A stretch of 64,000 bases of DNA from Opitutaceae bacterium (GCA_016795545.1 JAEUGX010000068.1:17257-81256); one strand, 5' to 3'. Counted from the stretch's first letter, positions 31,478 through 41,935 are shown. The notes: generated from the sequence alone by a model not told the origin. Made by a program: numbers and translations.

Positions 31478-33127
31478 ATGCCCGCCACCGTCGAATCCCT
31501 GCCGGCCGCCCGCCCCTCCACGCGGGAGGCGCTCCTGCGCCGGCGCCGCGGCTGGTTTTTCGGCCTGACCGGCGACCAGGTCGTCAAGTACGTGTTCCAG
31601 GGCAACGCCGCGGTCTCCATCGTGGTGCTGGCGCTGATCACGTTCACCATCTTCCGCGACGCCGTCGGCTTCATTCCGAAAAATCACGCCAACCTGGTGA
31701 TCTACCGGCTGGCGGGGCTGGAGTTCGTCGATCTCCTGCGGGAGCAGGTGGCCGCGCACAGCGCCATCTCCCGCTATCTGGCCAGCGTCCGGGCGGGCCA
31801 GCTGGCGCGCCTGACCAAGGACGGCGGCCTGACGCCGGCCGAGGCGATGACGCGGCTGGCGGCGTTCGACGCCTTCGCCAACCGGTTTGCCGACACGCTC
31901 GGGGAGCACGAGGCGCTGCTGGGCAGCCTGACCGACCTGGCCACCTCGCTGAAGGAGCGGAAGAAGGTCGCCGAGGACCTGGCCGAGGCGCGCCAGAACC
32001 TGCTGGGGGCGGTCGCCGGCGCCCCGCCCGAGCGGGCGGCGGCGCTGCGGGCGGAGGCCGACGGCATGACCATCGAGGTCATCGACTTCAAGGCCGAGAT
32101 CCAGCCGCTGCTGGCGCTGCGGCCCGAGATTTTCGCCGCCAACGAGCGGCAGCGGGCGGCGCTGCAGGAGCTGCTGGCGGCCCCGCCGGCGCTGCCGGTG
32201 CCGGCGGCGGACCGCCCGCTGGATAAGTTCGGTGAATTCGTGAACCGCTACCTGGCGGAGATGGACGTCACGGCCCGGCGGCTGGCGACGTGGAACCAGG
32301 ACCGGCCCATCGGCTGGATGGAGGCATTCAACGCCTTCGCGTTCGGGCGGCAGTGGGTGACGGCCAGCTTTTGGCAGGACTGGTACGGGGTGATCCCGCT
32401 CCTGACCGGATCGCTGCTGATCGCGTTCCTGGCCCTGCTGATCGCCCTGCCGCTGGGCGTGGCGGCGGCGGTGTACGTGAACCAGGTCGCGCGCCCGGCG
32501 GAGCAGCGCTTCATCAAGCCGTACATCGAGTTCATCGCGGCGATCCCGAGCGTGGTGCTGGGCTTCTTCGGCATCGCGATGCTCGGCGAGACGCTGCGCC
32601 GCGTCTCGCAGCTGCCGGGGCTGGACTGGGTGCCGGGTTTCCCGATGGCCGAGCGGTTGAACGCCACGACGGCGGCCTGCCTGCTGGCGCTGATGGCGAT
32701 CCCGACGATCTTCTCGCTGGCGGAGGACGCCATCAACAACGTGCCGCGCGCCTACCAGGAGGCGTCGCTGGCCCTGGGGGCCACGCGGCTGCAGACGATC
32801 GTGCGGATCACGGTGCCGGCGGCCCTTTCCGGCATCATGGCGGCCGTGCTGCTCGGGTTCGGCCGCGTGATCGGGGAGACCATGGTGGTGCTGCTGTGCG
32901 CCGGCAACCGGATCGCGATCCCCGATCTCGGGGCCGGGTTCGGGGTGGTCTTCCAGCCCGTCCACACCATGACGGGCATCATCGCGCAGGAGATGGGCGA
33001 GGTCGTCCGCGGCAGTATCCACTACCGCGCGCTGTTTATGGTCGGCGTCGTGCTTTTCCTCATCTCCCTGCTGGTCAACTGGCTCGCCCAGCGGATTGTG
33101 CGCCGCTACCGGATCTCGATCGGATGA
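31478..33127 (+). CDS. pstC: Phosphate ABC transporter permease PstC with a large extracytoplasmic insert
   Basis: 549 residues, about 230 more than a typical PstC. The first membrane segment is at ~43-60 and the second starts near 306; between them lies a helical, Ala/Glu/Arg-rich stretch (about 62-300) predicted to be periplasmic. The rest is a normal permease with five further segments and the EAA-type loop [18 protein letters not shown] that docks on Pst[17 protein letters not shown] follows. It forms the channel with PstA. The ATG at 31478 is 60 bases after the internal Pho box. The stop overlaps the pstA start (ATGA). Confidence 0.9.
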   Translation: MPATVESLPAARPSTREALLRRRRGWFFGLTGDQVVKYVFQGNAAVSIVVLALITFTIFRDAVGFIPKNHANLVIYRLAGLEFVDLLREQVAAHSAISRYLASVRAGQLARLTKDGGLTPAEAMTRLAAFDAFANRFADTLGEHEALLGSLTDLATSLKERKKVAEDLAEARQNLLGAVAGAPPERAAALRAEADGMTIEVIDFKAEIQPLLALRPEIFAANERQRAALQELLAAPPALPVPAADRPLDKFGEFVNRYLAEMDVTARRLATWNQDRPIGWMEAFNAFAFGRQWVTASFWQDWYGVIPLLTGSLLIAFLALLIALPLGVAAAVYVNQVARPAEQRFIKPYIEFIAAIPSVVLGFFGIAMLGETLRRVSQLPGLDWVPGFPMAERLNATTAACLLALMAIPTIFSLAEDAINNVPRAYQEASLALGATRLQTIVRITVPAALSGIMAAVLLGFGRVIGETMVVLLCAGNRIAIPDLGAGFGVVFQPVHTMTGIIAQEMGEVVRGSIHYRALFMVGVVLFLISLLVNWLAQRIVRRYRISIG

Positions 33128-34176
33128 GCCCGCCCGCCACCACCGCCGGCATGATCTACGCCCGGCCGACGCCGGCCAAGCGTGCGGAGCGGGCCGTGTT
33201 CTGGCTGCTGCGGCTCAGCACGTACTTCGTGCTCGCGTGCGCGGCGTGCATCTTCCTCGACATCGGGCTGAAGGGCGGGGCGGTCGTCTTCCGGAAGGAG
33301 GCGCCGTTCATCAACGTGCCGTTCCTGACCCGGGCGCCGGAGACGCTGAATGTCCTCGAATTCGAGGGGCGGAAGCTGACGCTCGGCGACGCGGCGTTCC
33401 GGAAGTTCCGCGCGGAGCACGAGGCGGCCCTGAAGGGGGTGCGCGTGGAGACCTACGTGTACTCCGCCGGCGGCATCTTCCCGAACATCGTGGGCACGGT
33501 CCTGCTGGTCGCCGGCTCGATCTTCATCGCGCTGGTGCTGGGCGTGCTGAGCGCCATCTACCTGAGCGAATATGCCACGGAGGGGCCGTTCATCCGCTTC
33601 CTGCGGCTGGCGATCGTGAACCTTGCGGGCGTGCCCTCGATCGTGTTCGGGCTGTTCGGCTTCGGGCTATTCGTCATCGCGTTCGACTTCGGCGTCTCGC
33701 TGCTGGCCGGCTGGCTGACGCTGGCCCTGATGGTGCTCCCGATCATCATCACGGCCTCGGAGGAGGCGCTGAAGGCGGTGCCCAAGGGCTACCGCGAGGG
33801 TTCGCTGGCGCTGGGCGCCACCAAACTGCAGGCGATCACGACCAACGTCCTGCCGTACGCCCTGCCCGGCATCCTGACCTCCTCGGTCCTGTCGATCGCG
33901 CGCGTGGCGGGCGAGACCGCCCCGATCATGTTCACGGCCGCGTTCGTGGTGCGCGACGAGCTGCCGTGGCAGGTGCAGCAGTGGACGGACTTCTTCTTCC
34001 AGGGAGTCATGGCGCTGCCGTACCACATCTACGTGGTCGCGTCCAAGATCCCGCAGAACGAGTACACGCGGGACGTCCAGTACGGCACGGCCTTCGTCTT
34101 TCTCTTCACCGTCGCGGCCATCGCGATGACCGCGGTGGTGCTGCGCCTGCGGCTCCGCCGCAAATACAAATGGTAA
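33124..34176 (+). CDS. pstA: Phosphate ABC transporter permease PstA
   Basis: 350 residues from the ATG overlapping the pstC stop. The first membrane segment is at ~24-46, then a periplasmic loop to ~115 that is longer than in E. coli PstA, then five more segments. The EAA-type loop reads [17 protein letters not shown], followed by [18 protein letters not shown]. Partner of PstC in the inner membrane. The frame is open far upstream inside pstC, but only this start gives a protein beginning before TM1. It ends within a few bases of the pstB start. Confidence 0.93.
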   Translation: MSPPATTAGMIYARPTPAKRAERAVFWLLRLSTYFVLACAACIFLDIGLKGGAVVFRKEAPFINVPFLTRAPETLNVLEFEGRKLTLGDAAFRKFRAEHEAALKGVRVETYVYSAGGIFPNIVGTVLLVAGSIFIALVLGVLSAIYLSEYATEGPFIRFLRLAIVNLAGVPSIVFGLFGFGLFVIAFDFGVSLLAGWLTLALMVLPIIITASEEALKAVPKGYREGSLALGATKLQAITTNVLPYALPGILTSSVLSIARVAGETAPIMFTAAFVVRDELPWQVQQWTDFFFQGVMALPYHIYVVASKIPQNEYTRDVQYGTAFVFLFTVAAIAMTAVVLRLRLRRKYKW

Positions 34177-34190
34177 CCACCCTCCCGCCC

Positions 34191-35024
34191 ATGTCCGAAC
34201 CCGCCGCCCCCTCCACCGCCGCGCGCCCTGTCACTGTGGCGGCGGCCGCTCCGGCCGATCCCGCGGCGCGCGCCGTCATCGAGATCGACGATGTCGACTT
34301 CAGCTACGGCCCGTCCCGGGCGCTGCACGACATCTCGCTCGCTATCCACGAACGCAAGGTGACGGCCTTCATCGGCCCGTCGGGCTGCGGTAAGAGCACG
34401 CTGCTGCGCTGCCTGAACCGGATGAACGACCTGATCGACGGGGCGCGGGTAACGGGCGGCGAGATCCGCATCGACGGGGTCAACATCTATGATCCCCGGG
34501 TGGACGTCATCGAGTTGCGCAAGCGGGTCGGCATGGTCTTCCAGAAGTCAAACCCGTTTCCCAAGTCGATCTACGACAACATCACCTACGGGTTGCGCAT
34601 CCAGGGCATGAAGAACAAGGCTCGGCTCGACGAGATCGTGGAGCGCAGCCTGCGGGGCGCCGCGCTCTGGGACGAGGTCAAGGACCGGCTGCACGAGAGC
34701 GCCCTGGGCATGTCAGGCGGCCAGCAGCAGCGCCTGTGCATTGCGCGGGCGATCGCCGTGGAGCCGGAGATCATCTTGATGGACGAGCCCTGTTCGGCGC
34801 TGGATCCCATCGCCACGGCTAAGGTGGAGGAGCTGATCCACGAGCTGAAGCGCGATTTCACGATCGTGATCGTGACCCACAACATGCAGCAGGCGGCGCG
34901 GTGTTCGGACCGGACGGCGTTCTTCTACCTCGGCAAGCTGGTCGAGTACGCCGAGACCCGCACGATCTTCATGAACCCGGCCAATCCGCAGACGGAGGCC
35001 TATGTTTCCGGCCGGTTCGGCTGA
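34191..35024 (+). CDS. pstB: Phosphate ABC transporter ATPase PstB
   Basis: 277 residues from the ATG at 34191; an in-frame ATG at 34170, overlapping the pstA stop, would add seven residues. Walker [10 protein letters not shown], signature MSGGQQQRL, Walker [13 protein letters not shown] and the switch histidine in VTHNMQQAA are intact. A Pro/Ala-rich 30-residue N terminus precedes the ABC domain. It powers PstCA. Next gene: phoU, 50 bases downstream. Confidence 0.95.
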   Translation: MSEPAAPSTAARPVTVAAAAPADPAARAVIEIDDVDFSYGPSRALHDISLAIHERKVTAFIGPSGCGKSTLLRCLNRMNDLIDGARVTGGEIRIDGVNIYDPRVDVIELRKRVGMVFQKSNPFPKSIYDNITYGLRIQGMKNKARLDEIVERSLRGAALWDEVKDRLHESALGMSGGQQQRLCIARAIAVEPEIILMDEPCSALDPIATAKVEELIHELKRDFTIVIVTHNMQQAARCSDRTAFFYLGKLVEYAETRTIFMNPANPQTEAYVSGRFG

Positions 35025-35074
35025 GTGCCGGCGCGCCTTCCCCTTCACCCTCTTCCCGCCAACCGCCCCACGCC

Positions 35075-35788
35075 ATGAAACGATTCTTTGACGCCGAACT
35101 GGAGAATTTCCGCTCGCATCTGTTGCAGATGGGCGAGCGTGCCATCGACCAGACCCGGCTGGCGATGCGCTCGCTGACGGACGCCGACCTGGCGCTCGCC
35201 GACAAGGTGATCGCCGGCGACGATGAGCTGGACCGGCTGGAGGTGCAGATCGACGAGGAGGCGATCCGCTACATGACGCTGCGCGGGCCGGTGGCCTCGG
35301 AGCTGCGCCTGATCGTGGTCGGCATGAAGGCCAGCCATGACCTCGAGCGGGTGGGGGACGAGGCGACCGGCATCGCCCGCCGCTCGCGCAAGCTGGCGAT
35401 CGAGCCCCGGCTGGAGCTGTACGCCGACCTGCCGCGCATGGCGAACATCGCGCTGGAAATGCTGCGCGACGCGCTCGACTGCTTTGTGCAGGAGGACGAG
35501 CACAAGGCGCTGAGCGTCATCCGTCGCGACCCCGAGGTGGACAACCTGAACCGGCTGCTCTATCGCCGGCTGACGAGTTTCATGATCGAGAAGCCCGAGA
35601 CGATCTCGCGGGCGCTCGAGCTGATGTTCATCTCCAAGTCGATCGAGCGCATCGCCGACCACGCGACCAACATCGCGGAGGAGATGGTCTTCCTGTCGAA
35701 GGGCGAAGACATCCGGCATAGCGACCTGACGAAACAAATCGCGCCGCCCGGCGACTCGGCGCCTCCGCTACCCGGCAACGGCAAATAA
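35075..35788 (+). CDS. phoU: Phosphate signalling complex protein PhoU
   Basis: 237 residues from the ATG at 35075. Two three-helix PhoU repeats; each carries the metal-binding E/D-x3-D type motif: VGMKASHDLERVGDEATGIA in the first and MFISKSIERIADHATNIAEE in the second. PhoU links the Pst transporter to the PhoR/PhoB sensor system and represses it when phosphate is plentiful. The start MKRFFDAELENFRSHLLQMG is typical. phoB/phoR are not in the window. Confidence 0.94.
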   Translation: MKRFFDAELENFRSHLLQMGERAIDQTRLAMRSLTDADLALADKVIAGDDELDRLEVQIDEEAIRYMTLRGPVASELRLIVVGMKASHDLERVGDEATGIARRSRKLAIEPRLELYADLPRMANIALEMLRDALDCFVQEDEHKALSVIRRDPEVDNLNRLLYRRLTSFMIEKPETISRALELMFISKSIERIADHATNIAEEMVFLSKGEDIRHSDLTKQIAPPGDSAPPLPGNGK

Positions 35789-35998
35789 CGTCCGCTCCAT
35801 TGGGCGCGGACGAAACCCGGGAGCCCGCCGATCCGCGCGAAAGGGCGCGAGTCAAGCTGGCTGCGGCAGGGAGCGAGCGGATCGAGCGGTTCGCCAGTAC
35901 GGTGACCGCAACATCTTCCGGGAACGCCGATTGGCGGAATGAGCGGATCACCCTCGGCGAGGTGAGGTACATCGGCGGTTTCGCGATTTCTTGCCCGC

Positions 35999-36030
35999 AA
36001 AAAAAGAGACCGGCCGTTAGGCCGGTCTCT
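35999..36030 (-). terminator. Terminator of the TonB-dependent receptor gene
   Basis: On the minus strand an 11-bp perfect stem (AGAGACCGGCC ... GGCCGGTCTCT, plus-strand 36005-36015 and 36020-36030) with a 4-base loop is followed by seven T residues (plus-strand A-run 35999-36005). It lies 65 bases after the receptor stop. The rest of the 306-base gap to phoU (35789-36094) shows no gene. Confidence 0.88.
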
Positions 36031-36094
36031 CGTTCATTCCCGCCAGCAAACCTCCCCAAGTATTGCCGGCGGGGATGAAATTGCTTGCGGAACC

Positions 36095-38728
36095 TTAGAA
36101 GCGGAAGCGGAAGCCGCCGCCGATGTTGGTGCCTGCGCGGGTCCGGGTGGCGAGAACGTTGCCGGCATTGTAATGCGACTCGTCGGCGGCGTTCGTGATG
36201 TTACGCCACTCGAAGTACGCCTGATAGGTCTTGGCGCGGCCGAAATCGTAGCTGGCCGTGAAGTCCCAGGTGCTGCGGGAGTCCCGGAGGCGGTCGAAGA
36301 TCTCGCTGGCGCCGACGGAGGTGATGTAGCGCCCTTCCTCCGACATCGCCAAGCGGAAGAAGTACGCCTGGTAAGCGTAGTAGACCGAGGCGTTGAATAT
36401 GTAGTCGGGCTGCTCCGGCAGGCGGGGCCGGTCCGTCCGGGTGGCGTGCTGGAGTTCCGAATCGAGCTTGGCGTAGTTGAGGTCCACGCCCAGGCCGCTG
36501 AGGAAGCCCGGCAGGAAGTCCAGGTTGCGGCGGAACGAAGCCTCGAAGCCCTTGATCTCGCCGGTGGCGCGGGCCTGCACCGAGGTGCGGGTGTAGGTCT
36601 GGCCGTTGAGCTGGATCTGGTCGGTGATCGTCAGCGGGAAGTTGACGATGTCCTTGGTGAAGATGCCGACCATGAACTGGCCGAGCGGACCGCTGTACCA
36701 GTCGAAGGAGAGGTCGATGTTCTCGGACTCCAGAGCCTCGAGGCCCGGGTTCGGCTGGTTGATCGTGAGCGCGATCGGGTTGATCGTCTCGACGCCGTAG
36801 ATGTTCGAGGCGTCGGGCCGGCCAACCGTGTTGGCCCAGCTGGCGCGGATGAACATGTCGGGGCGGATCTCGAACTTGACGTGGGCGGAAGGCAGCACGT
36901 TGTCGTATTCGCCGTTGAACTCCTTGTAGGTGCCGCCGGTGGCCGCCGTGAGACGCAGGAACTTGTCTTCAGTCTTCTCATAGCGGACACCGCCGATCAG
37001 CGTCAGGCGGCGCTTCTTGTAGGTGCCCATCACGTAGCCGGCGGAGATGTCTTCGTCCGCATTGTACATGTTGACGTCGCCCGGGAGGATGCCGACAACT
37101 GGAGGTCCGAAGGAGCTCGAGTTGTTGGCATAGAACGACTTGGCCGTATCCGGATTGGGGATCACGCCGAGGTTGATGCCCTTGTCGTCGAAGCTGGTGA
37201 TCGCGCCGCCGTTGCCGAGATTGGCGAAGGACAGCGTGCTCGAAGACAGCGGGCTGTAGGTGATCGAGTTGTTGGGATTGGCCTTCCGCTTCATGCGGAT
37301 ATAGATGCCGCTCTTGATCTCGAAGGAGGCGCCGTCGTTCAGCTCGAATTCTTTCCGCGCGTTGATGTAGGGCGTCTTTTCGGTTTCCCAGTCTTTGCGC
37401 AGGGTGGAGGTGGCGATCGTAGCGATGCGCTGCGTGGCCGGGTCGAGGAGGACAGCCGTTGAACCTGCGGTATTGGAGAAGAACTTAATGTGCTCCGAGC
37501 GGATATCGACGCGGATCGGGTCGGGGGTGGTGGCGTTGGTGCCGTTGAAGAACAGGTCGTTCTCATAACGCTCGAGCGAGCGAGCGCGCTGGAAGCCGTA
37601 GTCGAGCTTGATGCCATTGCTCAGGTCGGTGGTGCCGGTGAACTGAACACCTTCGTTCGTCAGCCACCAGGTCCGGGAGCGCCAGAGGCGGATCAGGCGA
37701 GTGGTAGCGAGACCGCCGGTCGCGGTATAGTCAACCGGAGCACCGCCCGAGAGAACCGGGAGGATGTTGCTGTAGGTGTAGCGGTGGGTGTACTCATCCT
37801 GGTAGGCATCGGACTTGAAGCCCCGAAGGACGAGCCGGGTGTTGTCGCCCAGGCGGGCGGCAAAGGCGACGTCGGCGCCCAGATTCTTGCGCTCCACGTC
37901 GACCAGCTGGTAGCGGAAGCCCTGGGGCAGGTAAGCCTGGCTGCCGCCGGTGAGATTGCTCAGAACCGGCTGGTTCACGGAGTACTCGGTGAAGTAGTAG
38001 TCAGAGAGGCGGTGATTGGCCGAGACGATGAAGGCGTACTTCTTGTCCTTGCCGATCAGGTCGCCGTAGATGATGTTCTCGCGGTCCTGGGCTTCGCCGC
38101 CGTTCTCGTTCCAGCCGTAGTACACGGACCCGCTGATGTGCCGGGCCGTCAAGTCGAGCGGGTTGCGCATGATCACGTTGGTGGTGCCGCCGATGCCGTC
38201 TGCAGGCATGTCGGGCATGGCCGTCTTCGTGAGCACGATCGTGTCGATGAGGGTGTTGGAAACCGTCACCAGGTCGTTACGGCGGATTTCACTGTCGCCG
38301 ACCGGCAGAGTGAATCCGTTGACCAAGGTGCCGTTGTACTGCGGGCGGGCGCCGCGGATCGTGACGAACCGGCCTTCACCGCCGCTCATGACCATGGAAA
38401 CACCGGGCAGGCGGCGGAGCGCCTCCGCGGCATTCAGGTCGGGGAAGGTGCCCATCTTGTCAGCCGAGATGATGTTCACCAAGTTGGTGGCCTCTTTTGT
38501 GCCTTGGATGGCCTTGGCCTGGCCCTGGAGCGCACCTGCAACCTTGAAGGTGTCTAGTTTCAGGACGTCTTGCTCCTTTTCCTTGGTTTCGACCGCGGGA
38601 GCGGTGGTTTGCTGGCCCACGAGGGGCAGCGATCCGATCAACAAAGCGAGCGCGGAGAGCGCGCTTGCTTTGAGCAGGGTGGCATTCCGGGGAATGCACG
38701 AAGGTGCACTAGCAGAGGTGCAGTTCAT
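36095..38728 (-). CDS. TonB-dependent outer-membrane receptor
   Basis: 877 residues from the ATG at 38728. A signal peptide (hydrophobic core ASALSALALLIGSLPLVGQ) precedes a TonB-box/plug region: VLKLDTFKVAG, then SADKMGTFPDLNAAEALRRL and GVSMVMSGGEGRFVTIRGA. A 22-strand-type barrel fills the rest and ends in GGGFRFRF, with the terminal Phe needed for assembly. No STN domain. The family imports siderophores, vitamins or glycans; a substrate cannot be assigned. The gene has visibly lower GC than the genes to its left and faces a GntR/FCD regulator across a 412-base AT-rich gap, so that regulator probably controls it. Confidence 0.92.
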   Translation of the reverse strand: MNCTSASAPSCIPRNATLLKASALSALALLIGSLPLVGQQTTAPAVETKEKEQDVLKLDTFKVAGALQGQAKAIQGTKEATNLVNIISADKMGTFPDLNAAEALRRLPGVSMVMSGGEGRFVTIRGARPQYNGTLVNGFTLPVGDSEIRRNDLVTVSNTLIDTIVLTKTAMPDMPADGIGGTTNVIMRNPLDLTARHISGSVYYGWNENGGEAQDRENIIYGDLIGKDKKYAFIVSANHRLSDYYFTEYSVNQPVLSNLTGGSQAYLPQGFRYQLVDVERKNLGADVAFAARLGDNTRLVLRGFKSDAYQDEYTHRYTYSNILPVLSGGAPVDYTATGGLATTRLIRLWRSRTWWLTNEGVQFTGTTDLSNGIKLDYGFQRARSLERYENDLFFNGTNATTPDPIRVDIRSEHIKFFSNTAGSTAVLLDPATQRIATIATSTLRKDWETEKTPYINARKEFELNDGASFEIKSGIYIRMKRKANPNNSITYSPLSSSTLSFANLGNGGAITSFDDKGINLGVIPNPDTAKSFYANNSSSFGPPVVGILPGDVNMYNADEDISAGYVMGTYKKRRLTLIGGVRYEKTEDKFLRLTAATGGTYKEFNGEYDNVLPSAHVKFEIRPDMFIRASWANTVGRPDASNIYGVETINPIALTINQPNPGLEALESENIDLSFDWYSGPLGQFMVGIFTKDIVNFPLTITDQIQLNGQTYTRTSVQARATGEIKGFEASFRRNLDFLPGFLSGLGVDLNYAKLDSELQHATRTDRPRLPEQPDYIFNASVYYAYQAYFFRLAMSEEGRYITSVGASEIFDRLRDSRSTWDFTASYDFGRAKTYQAYFEWRNITNAADESHYNAGNVLATRTRAGTNIGGGFRFRF

Positions 38729-39140
38729 TTGGAGGGTGCTTGACGTTTTTGTTGGAGGCGCGTGCGTGACGGATAACGCGGAGGATTGAAGCTGCGGAAA
38801 GCGTGGTCTCCGCAGCCCGTTCAAAGATATATTTAAATCTTTTCGGGTAAGTCCAGTATCTTTCTGATCATAGTTAGCGATTATTCTGTGTTAAACCGAG
38901 GTTACGCCGGGAACAACTCGCGCCAGAAAGTAGCGGCTTGTTTCAACTTAATTTTCTACCTGCAGGCGGCCGATTTCACCGATTTTGAGATTTGCTAGTT
39001 ATTGAAAATAAGCATCATGAAGCTTACATACGACTATCAGTGACAGGACGTCTTCAGAATTTGGTGTATCACCAGACGAAACGAATTAACAATTTACCCT
39101 TGCCGCATTTAGATTTTTAACGTTACTGCAAAATCGTCCC
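38729..39140. other. AT-rich divergent regulatory gap
   Basis: 412 bases between the receptor and the GntR gene with much higher AT content than the rest of the window (e.g. AGATATATTTAAATC near 38824-38838). No open frame of interest. It must contain both divergent promoters. A candidate operator is given separately. Several T-rich and A-rich stretches could be -10 boxes but none can be chosen with confidence. Confidence 0.5.
39062..39074. promoter_or_regulatory. Candidate GntR/FCD operator
   Basis: TGGTGTATCACCA is a perfect inverted repeat with a 3-base centre. It fits the TGGT-N5-ACCA pattern of many FadR/FCD-type GntR regulators and lies 67 bases before the GntR start codon, in the gap shared with the receptor gene. 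Binding by the neighbouring regulator is inference. Confidence 0.5.
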
Positions 39141-39890
39141 ATGGACATCAACTCAGACATCGCCTACGACTACATCCGAAAGCGGATTCTGAATGGGGAG
39201 TATTCCCCAGGGCAGGCGTTGATGGCGAAGTCGCTCGCGGCGGAATTGCGTTTAAGTCCCACTCCGGTGCGTGACGCATTGCGGCAGTTGGAAGCCGACG
39301 GCTTGGTGACGATCAAGGCGCGGCTGGGTGCGAGCGTGAACACGATGGACCTGAAGGAATTTCAGGACTTGTGCGAATTGCGGCTCATCCTGGAGTCGCA
39401 CACTGCGGGTTTGGCGGCAATGCGTCGCACGGACAGCGATCTGCGAGGTATTTGGCTGGGTCTGGAAGCGATGACACGCCTGACCGCCGAGCTCGAAACC
39501 GCGGCGAAAGAACAGCCGTTATTCCACGAGCTGGAGAATGCGGATGTGCGTTTCCACCTGGCGATCATCAGCGCGGCGCGCAATGACATGATTCGGAAGC
39601 AGATTCTCCGGCTGCACCTGATCAACCGTCTGGTCCCGGGCATCGGCATCAAGGGACCGGAGGACGTGGATCCGGATTCTCCGGCGGAACGGGCAAAGCG
39701 CAATGCACATCGCCGAGAGGTGCTGGTGGAGCATCGGACGATTTACGATGCGATCGAGCGGCGCGACGTCGAAGGCGCCAGCAAGGCGATGAAGAAGAGT
39801 CTCGAGGGCATGTTCGACCTGCATATCCGGGCCATTGCCCACGCCGAGCAGGACTCGATGGCCAAGGAATACTCGGTCCAGAAATCGTAG
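39141..39890 (+). CDS. GntR family (FCD domain) transcriptional regulator
   Basis: 249 residues. The winged-helix part reads AYDYIRKRILNGEYSPGQAL, then SPTPVRDALRQLEADGLVTI (residues ~5-65). The FCD ligand domain follows: FQDLCELRLILESHTAGLAA, with metal/ligand residues in FHLAIISAARND and EHRTIYDAIERRD. FCD regulators sense sugar acids or other small carboxylates. It is divergent from the receptor gene. The C-terminal tail after ~235 is not conserved in pattern. Confidence 0.9.
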   Translation: MDINSDIAYDYIRKRILNGEYSPGQALMAKSLAAELRLSPTPVRDALRQLEADGLVTIKARLGASVNTMDLKEFQDLCELRLILESHTAGLAAMRRTDSDLRGIWLGLEAMTRLTAELETAAKEQPLFHELENADVRFHLAIISAARNDMIRKQILRLHLINRLVPGIGIKGPEDVDPDSPAERAKRNAHRREVLVEHRTIYDAIERRDVEGASKAMKKSLEGMFDLHIRAIAHAEQDSMAKEYSVQKS

Positions 39891-39936
39891 GACCGGACAG
39901 GGGCGACTTCGGCGACCGGCGCCGTGGCGACGCCTC

Positions 39937-41004
39937 TTACTGATAGCCAAAGTACTTGCAGACCTTCTCGGTCGCGTAGCCGATCAGGCCGCACACCGGG
40001 AGCGTGAAGACCCAGGCCCAAAGGATGCGTTCCACCACGCCCCACTTGACGGCCCCGAAGCGCTTCACCGCGCCAACACCCATGATCGAGGTTGAGATAG
40101 CGTGGGTGGTCGAAAGCGGAATGCCGAGGGTGGAGGCCACATGGATGATGACCGCGGCGGTTGTTTCCGCGGCGAAGCCATGGACCGGCTGGAGCCGGAC
40201 CATCTTATGTCCCATGGTACGAATGATGCGCCAGCCGCCCGCCGCGGTGCCGGCGGCCATCACGATCGCGCAGGTGATGATGAGCCAGCGATCGACTTTG
40301 AATTCGGGGGTGTGCAGGAAGGCGGCCCAGGCCGGCAGATTGTCGAACGCACCGCTGTTGGTGCCAGTGAAGAGCGCCAGCGCGATGATTCCCATTGTCT
40401 TCTGGGCATCGTTGGAACCGTGGCTATGAGCCATCAGTCCGGCACTGACCAACTGCAGCTTGCCGAAGACGCCGTTCACCACGCGCGGGGTAAGCCGGTG
40501 GATGAAGATCGTCAGCAGAAACATCAGGAAGGCGCCCCCGAAGAATCCGATGAGCGGCGAGGTAAACATGGGCAAGACGACTTTCGGCCAGAGGCCAGCG
40601 GCTGCGCCTTTGGCGTCGGTGGTGGCCCAGTGAAGGACGTTCCAATCGCCGTTGGCGGAGGCGACTGCGGCGCCGCAGAGTCCGCCGATCAGAGCGTGGC
40701 TGGAACTGGACGGCAGGCCCAGCCACCAGGTGATGAGATTCCAGATGATCGCGCCCATCAGGCCGGAGAAGATGGTGACCATGGTCACGACCTCGGTGTC
40801 CACCAGCCCTTTGCCGATGGTGCTGGCGACTGCGGTGCCCATGAGAGCTCCGATCAGATTGAAGATCGCGGCGAGGGCGATGGCCTGGCGCGGCGTGAGG
40901 ACTTTCGTCGAAACGACCGTCGCGATGGCGTTGGCGGCGTCGTGGAAGCCGTTGATGTACTCGAAGACCAGCGCCGTGACGAGGACGATCAGGAATATGG
41001 TCAT
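39937..41004 (-). CDS. pit: Low-affinity inorganic phosphate transporter (PiT family)
   Basis: 355 residues. PiT signatures in both halves: GFHDAANAIATVVST (about 19-33), LPSSSSHALIGGLCG, and the second-half HSHGSNDAQKTMG and STTHAISTSIMGVG. About ten membrane segments. It takes up metal-phosphate by proton or cation symport under phosphate-replete conditions, complementing the inducible Pst system 4 kb to the left. The start ATG at 41004 is 31 bases after the DUF47 gene stop; the two are an operon. Confidence 0.95.
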   Translation of the reverse strand: MTIFLIVLVTALVFEYINGFHDAANAIATVVSTKVLTPRQAIALAAIFNLIGALMGTAVASTIGKGLVDTEVVTMVTIFSGLMGAIIWNLITWWLGLPSSSSHALIGGLCGAAVASANGDWNVLHWATTDAKGAAAGLWPKVVLPMFTSPLIGFFGGAFLMFLLTIFIHRLTPRVVNGVFGKLQLVSAGLMAHSHGSNDAQKTMGIIALALFTGTNSGAFDNLPAWAAFLHTPEFKVDRWLIITCAIVMAAGTAAGGWRIIRTMGHKMVRLQPVHGFAAETTAAVIIHVASTLGIPLSTTHAISTSIMGVGAVKRFGAVKWGVVERILWAWVFTLPVCGLIGYATEKVCKYFGYQ

Positions 41005-41035
41005 GGGACTCGGCGTCGGAAGGCGGCGGGCGGCG

Positions 41036-41671
41036 TCACGAGTACTTCAGCATGATATGGAAAACGACCTGGCCGGCGTCCCGAGCCCTGTCGATAGCGG
41101 TTTCGACGAGATCGTAGAGTTCCATGAGGATGACGACTTCCTTGGCGTCGTAGGGTCCGTTGTAGAGATCCTTGACCAGGGCGAGCATGACCTTGTCCGC
41201 TTCGCCTTCCGCAAACTGCAGCCGGTTGTTGGCATCCTGGATCCGGTCGACCTGGGTGCCGACCCGCAGCTGCTTGACCATGAATACGACGGATTCGACC
41301 GCCTCCTCCAGCAGCACGACCTGGCGCTGGAGGCTGTCACGGGGCACGCGCGCCGGACAGATCGTGAGGCGCTCCACGATCTTCTCGACCGTCTTGGGTA
41401 TGCGGTAGAGGGCGTTGGACAACGCCTCGATGTCCTCGCGTTCGAAAGGGGTCACGAAAGTCTTGCACAGCTCCTCGTTGATCTGCCGGGTGATGCGCTT
41501 GTCCTTGCGGCGGGTCTGGATGATGTCGTGGATGCTCGAAGCCTGGGTGGCGCTCTCATGACTGAGAATCTTGGCCAGCAGTCCGGCGCTGACGCGCGCC
41601 TCCTCCGCGCTCGCTTCCAGCAGGTCGTAGAACTTCTCCTCCTTGCCCAGCAGTTTTTTGAAGGAAATCAT
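41036..41671 (-). CDS. DUF47 family phosphate transport accessory protein
   Basis: 211 residues from the ATG at 41671 (MISFKKLLGKEEKFYDLLE). All-helical, PhoU-like DUF47 fold: the paired blocks IHDIIQTRRKDKRITRQINE and LFV-type FVTPFEREDIEALSNALY, then EGEADKVMLALVKDLYN. DUF47 proteins are nearly always encoded with PiT transporters and are thought to tune them. The frame stays open to 41893 without family similarity. The two genes face away from the tRNA-His locus. Confidence 0.92.
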   Translation of the reverse strand: MISFKKLLGKEEKFYDLLEASAEEARVSAGLLAKILSHESATQASSIHDIIQTRRKDKRITRQINEELCKTFVTPFEREDIEALSNALYRIPKTVEKIVERLTICPARVPRDSLQRQVVLLEEAVESVVFMVKQLRVGTQVDRIQDANNRLQFAEGEADKVMLALVKDLYNGPYDAKEVVILMELYDLVETAIDRARDAGQVVFHIMLKYS

Positions 41672-41935
41672 GTCCAGACCCGATACTGGAAGACCGCAGG
41701 GAGGCGAGGCGATATTTACAAAAGTGACGAATCGCCGTGAAGCCTCGCGGCCAAGGCGGGTCCGCTCCTCCGAAAGCTCGGACTGCAACGCGCTGCGCTC
41801 GCGGGCCGTAGGTTTACGAGCCAGGGCCTGGAGCTCGCCAGGTGGGCGGTCCTGCCCAAATGCGGAAGCGGAAAAACCGTGCAAGCGCGTCATTTCGCGT
41901 CATTGGCGGGCCCACCGCAACCCTTGCCACTGGGT

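Noticed and set aside
35800..36078. 92-codon plus-strand frame between phoU and the receptor gene
   Set aside because: It runs through the receptor terminator hairpin and has no recognisable protein pattern.
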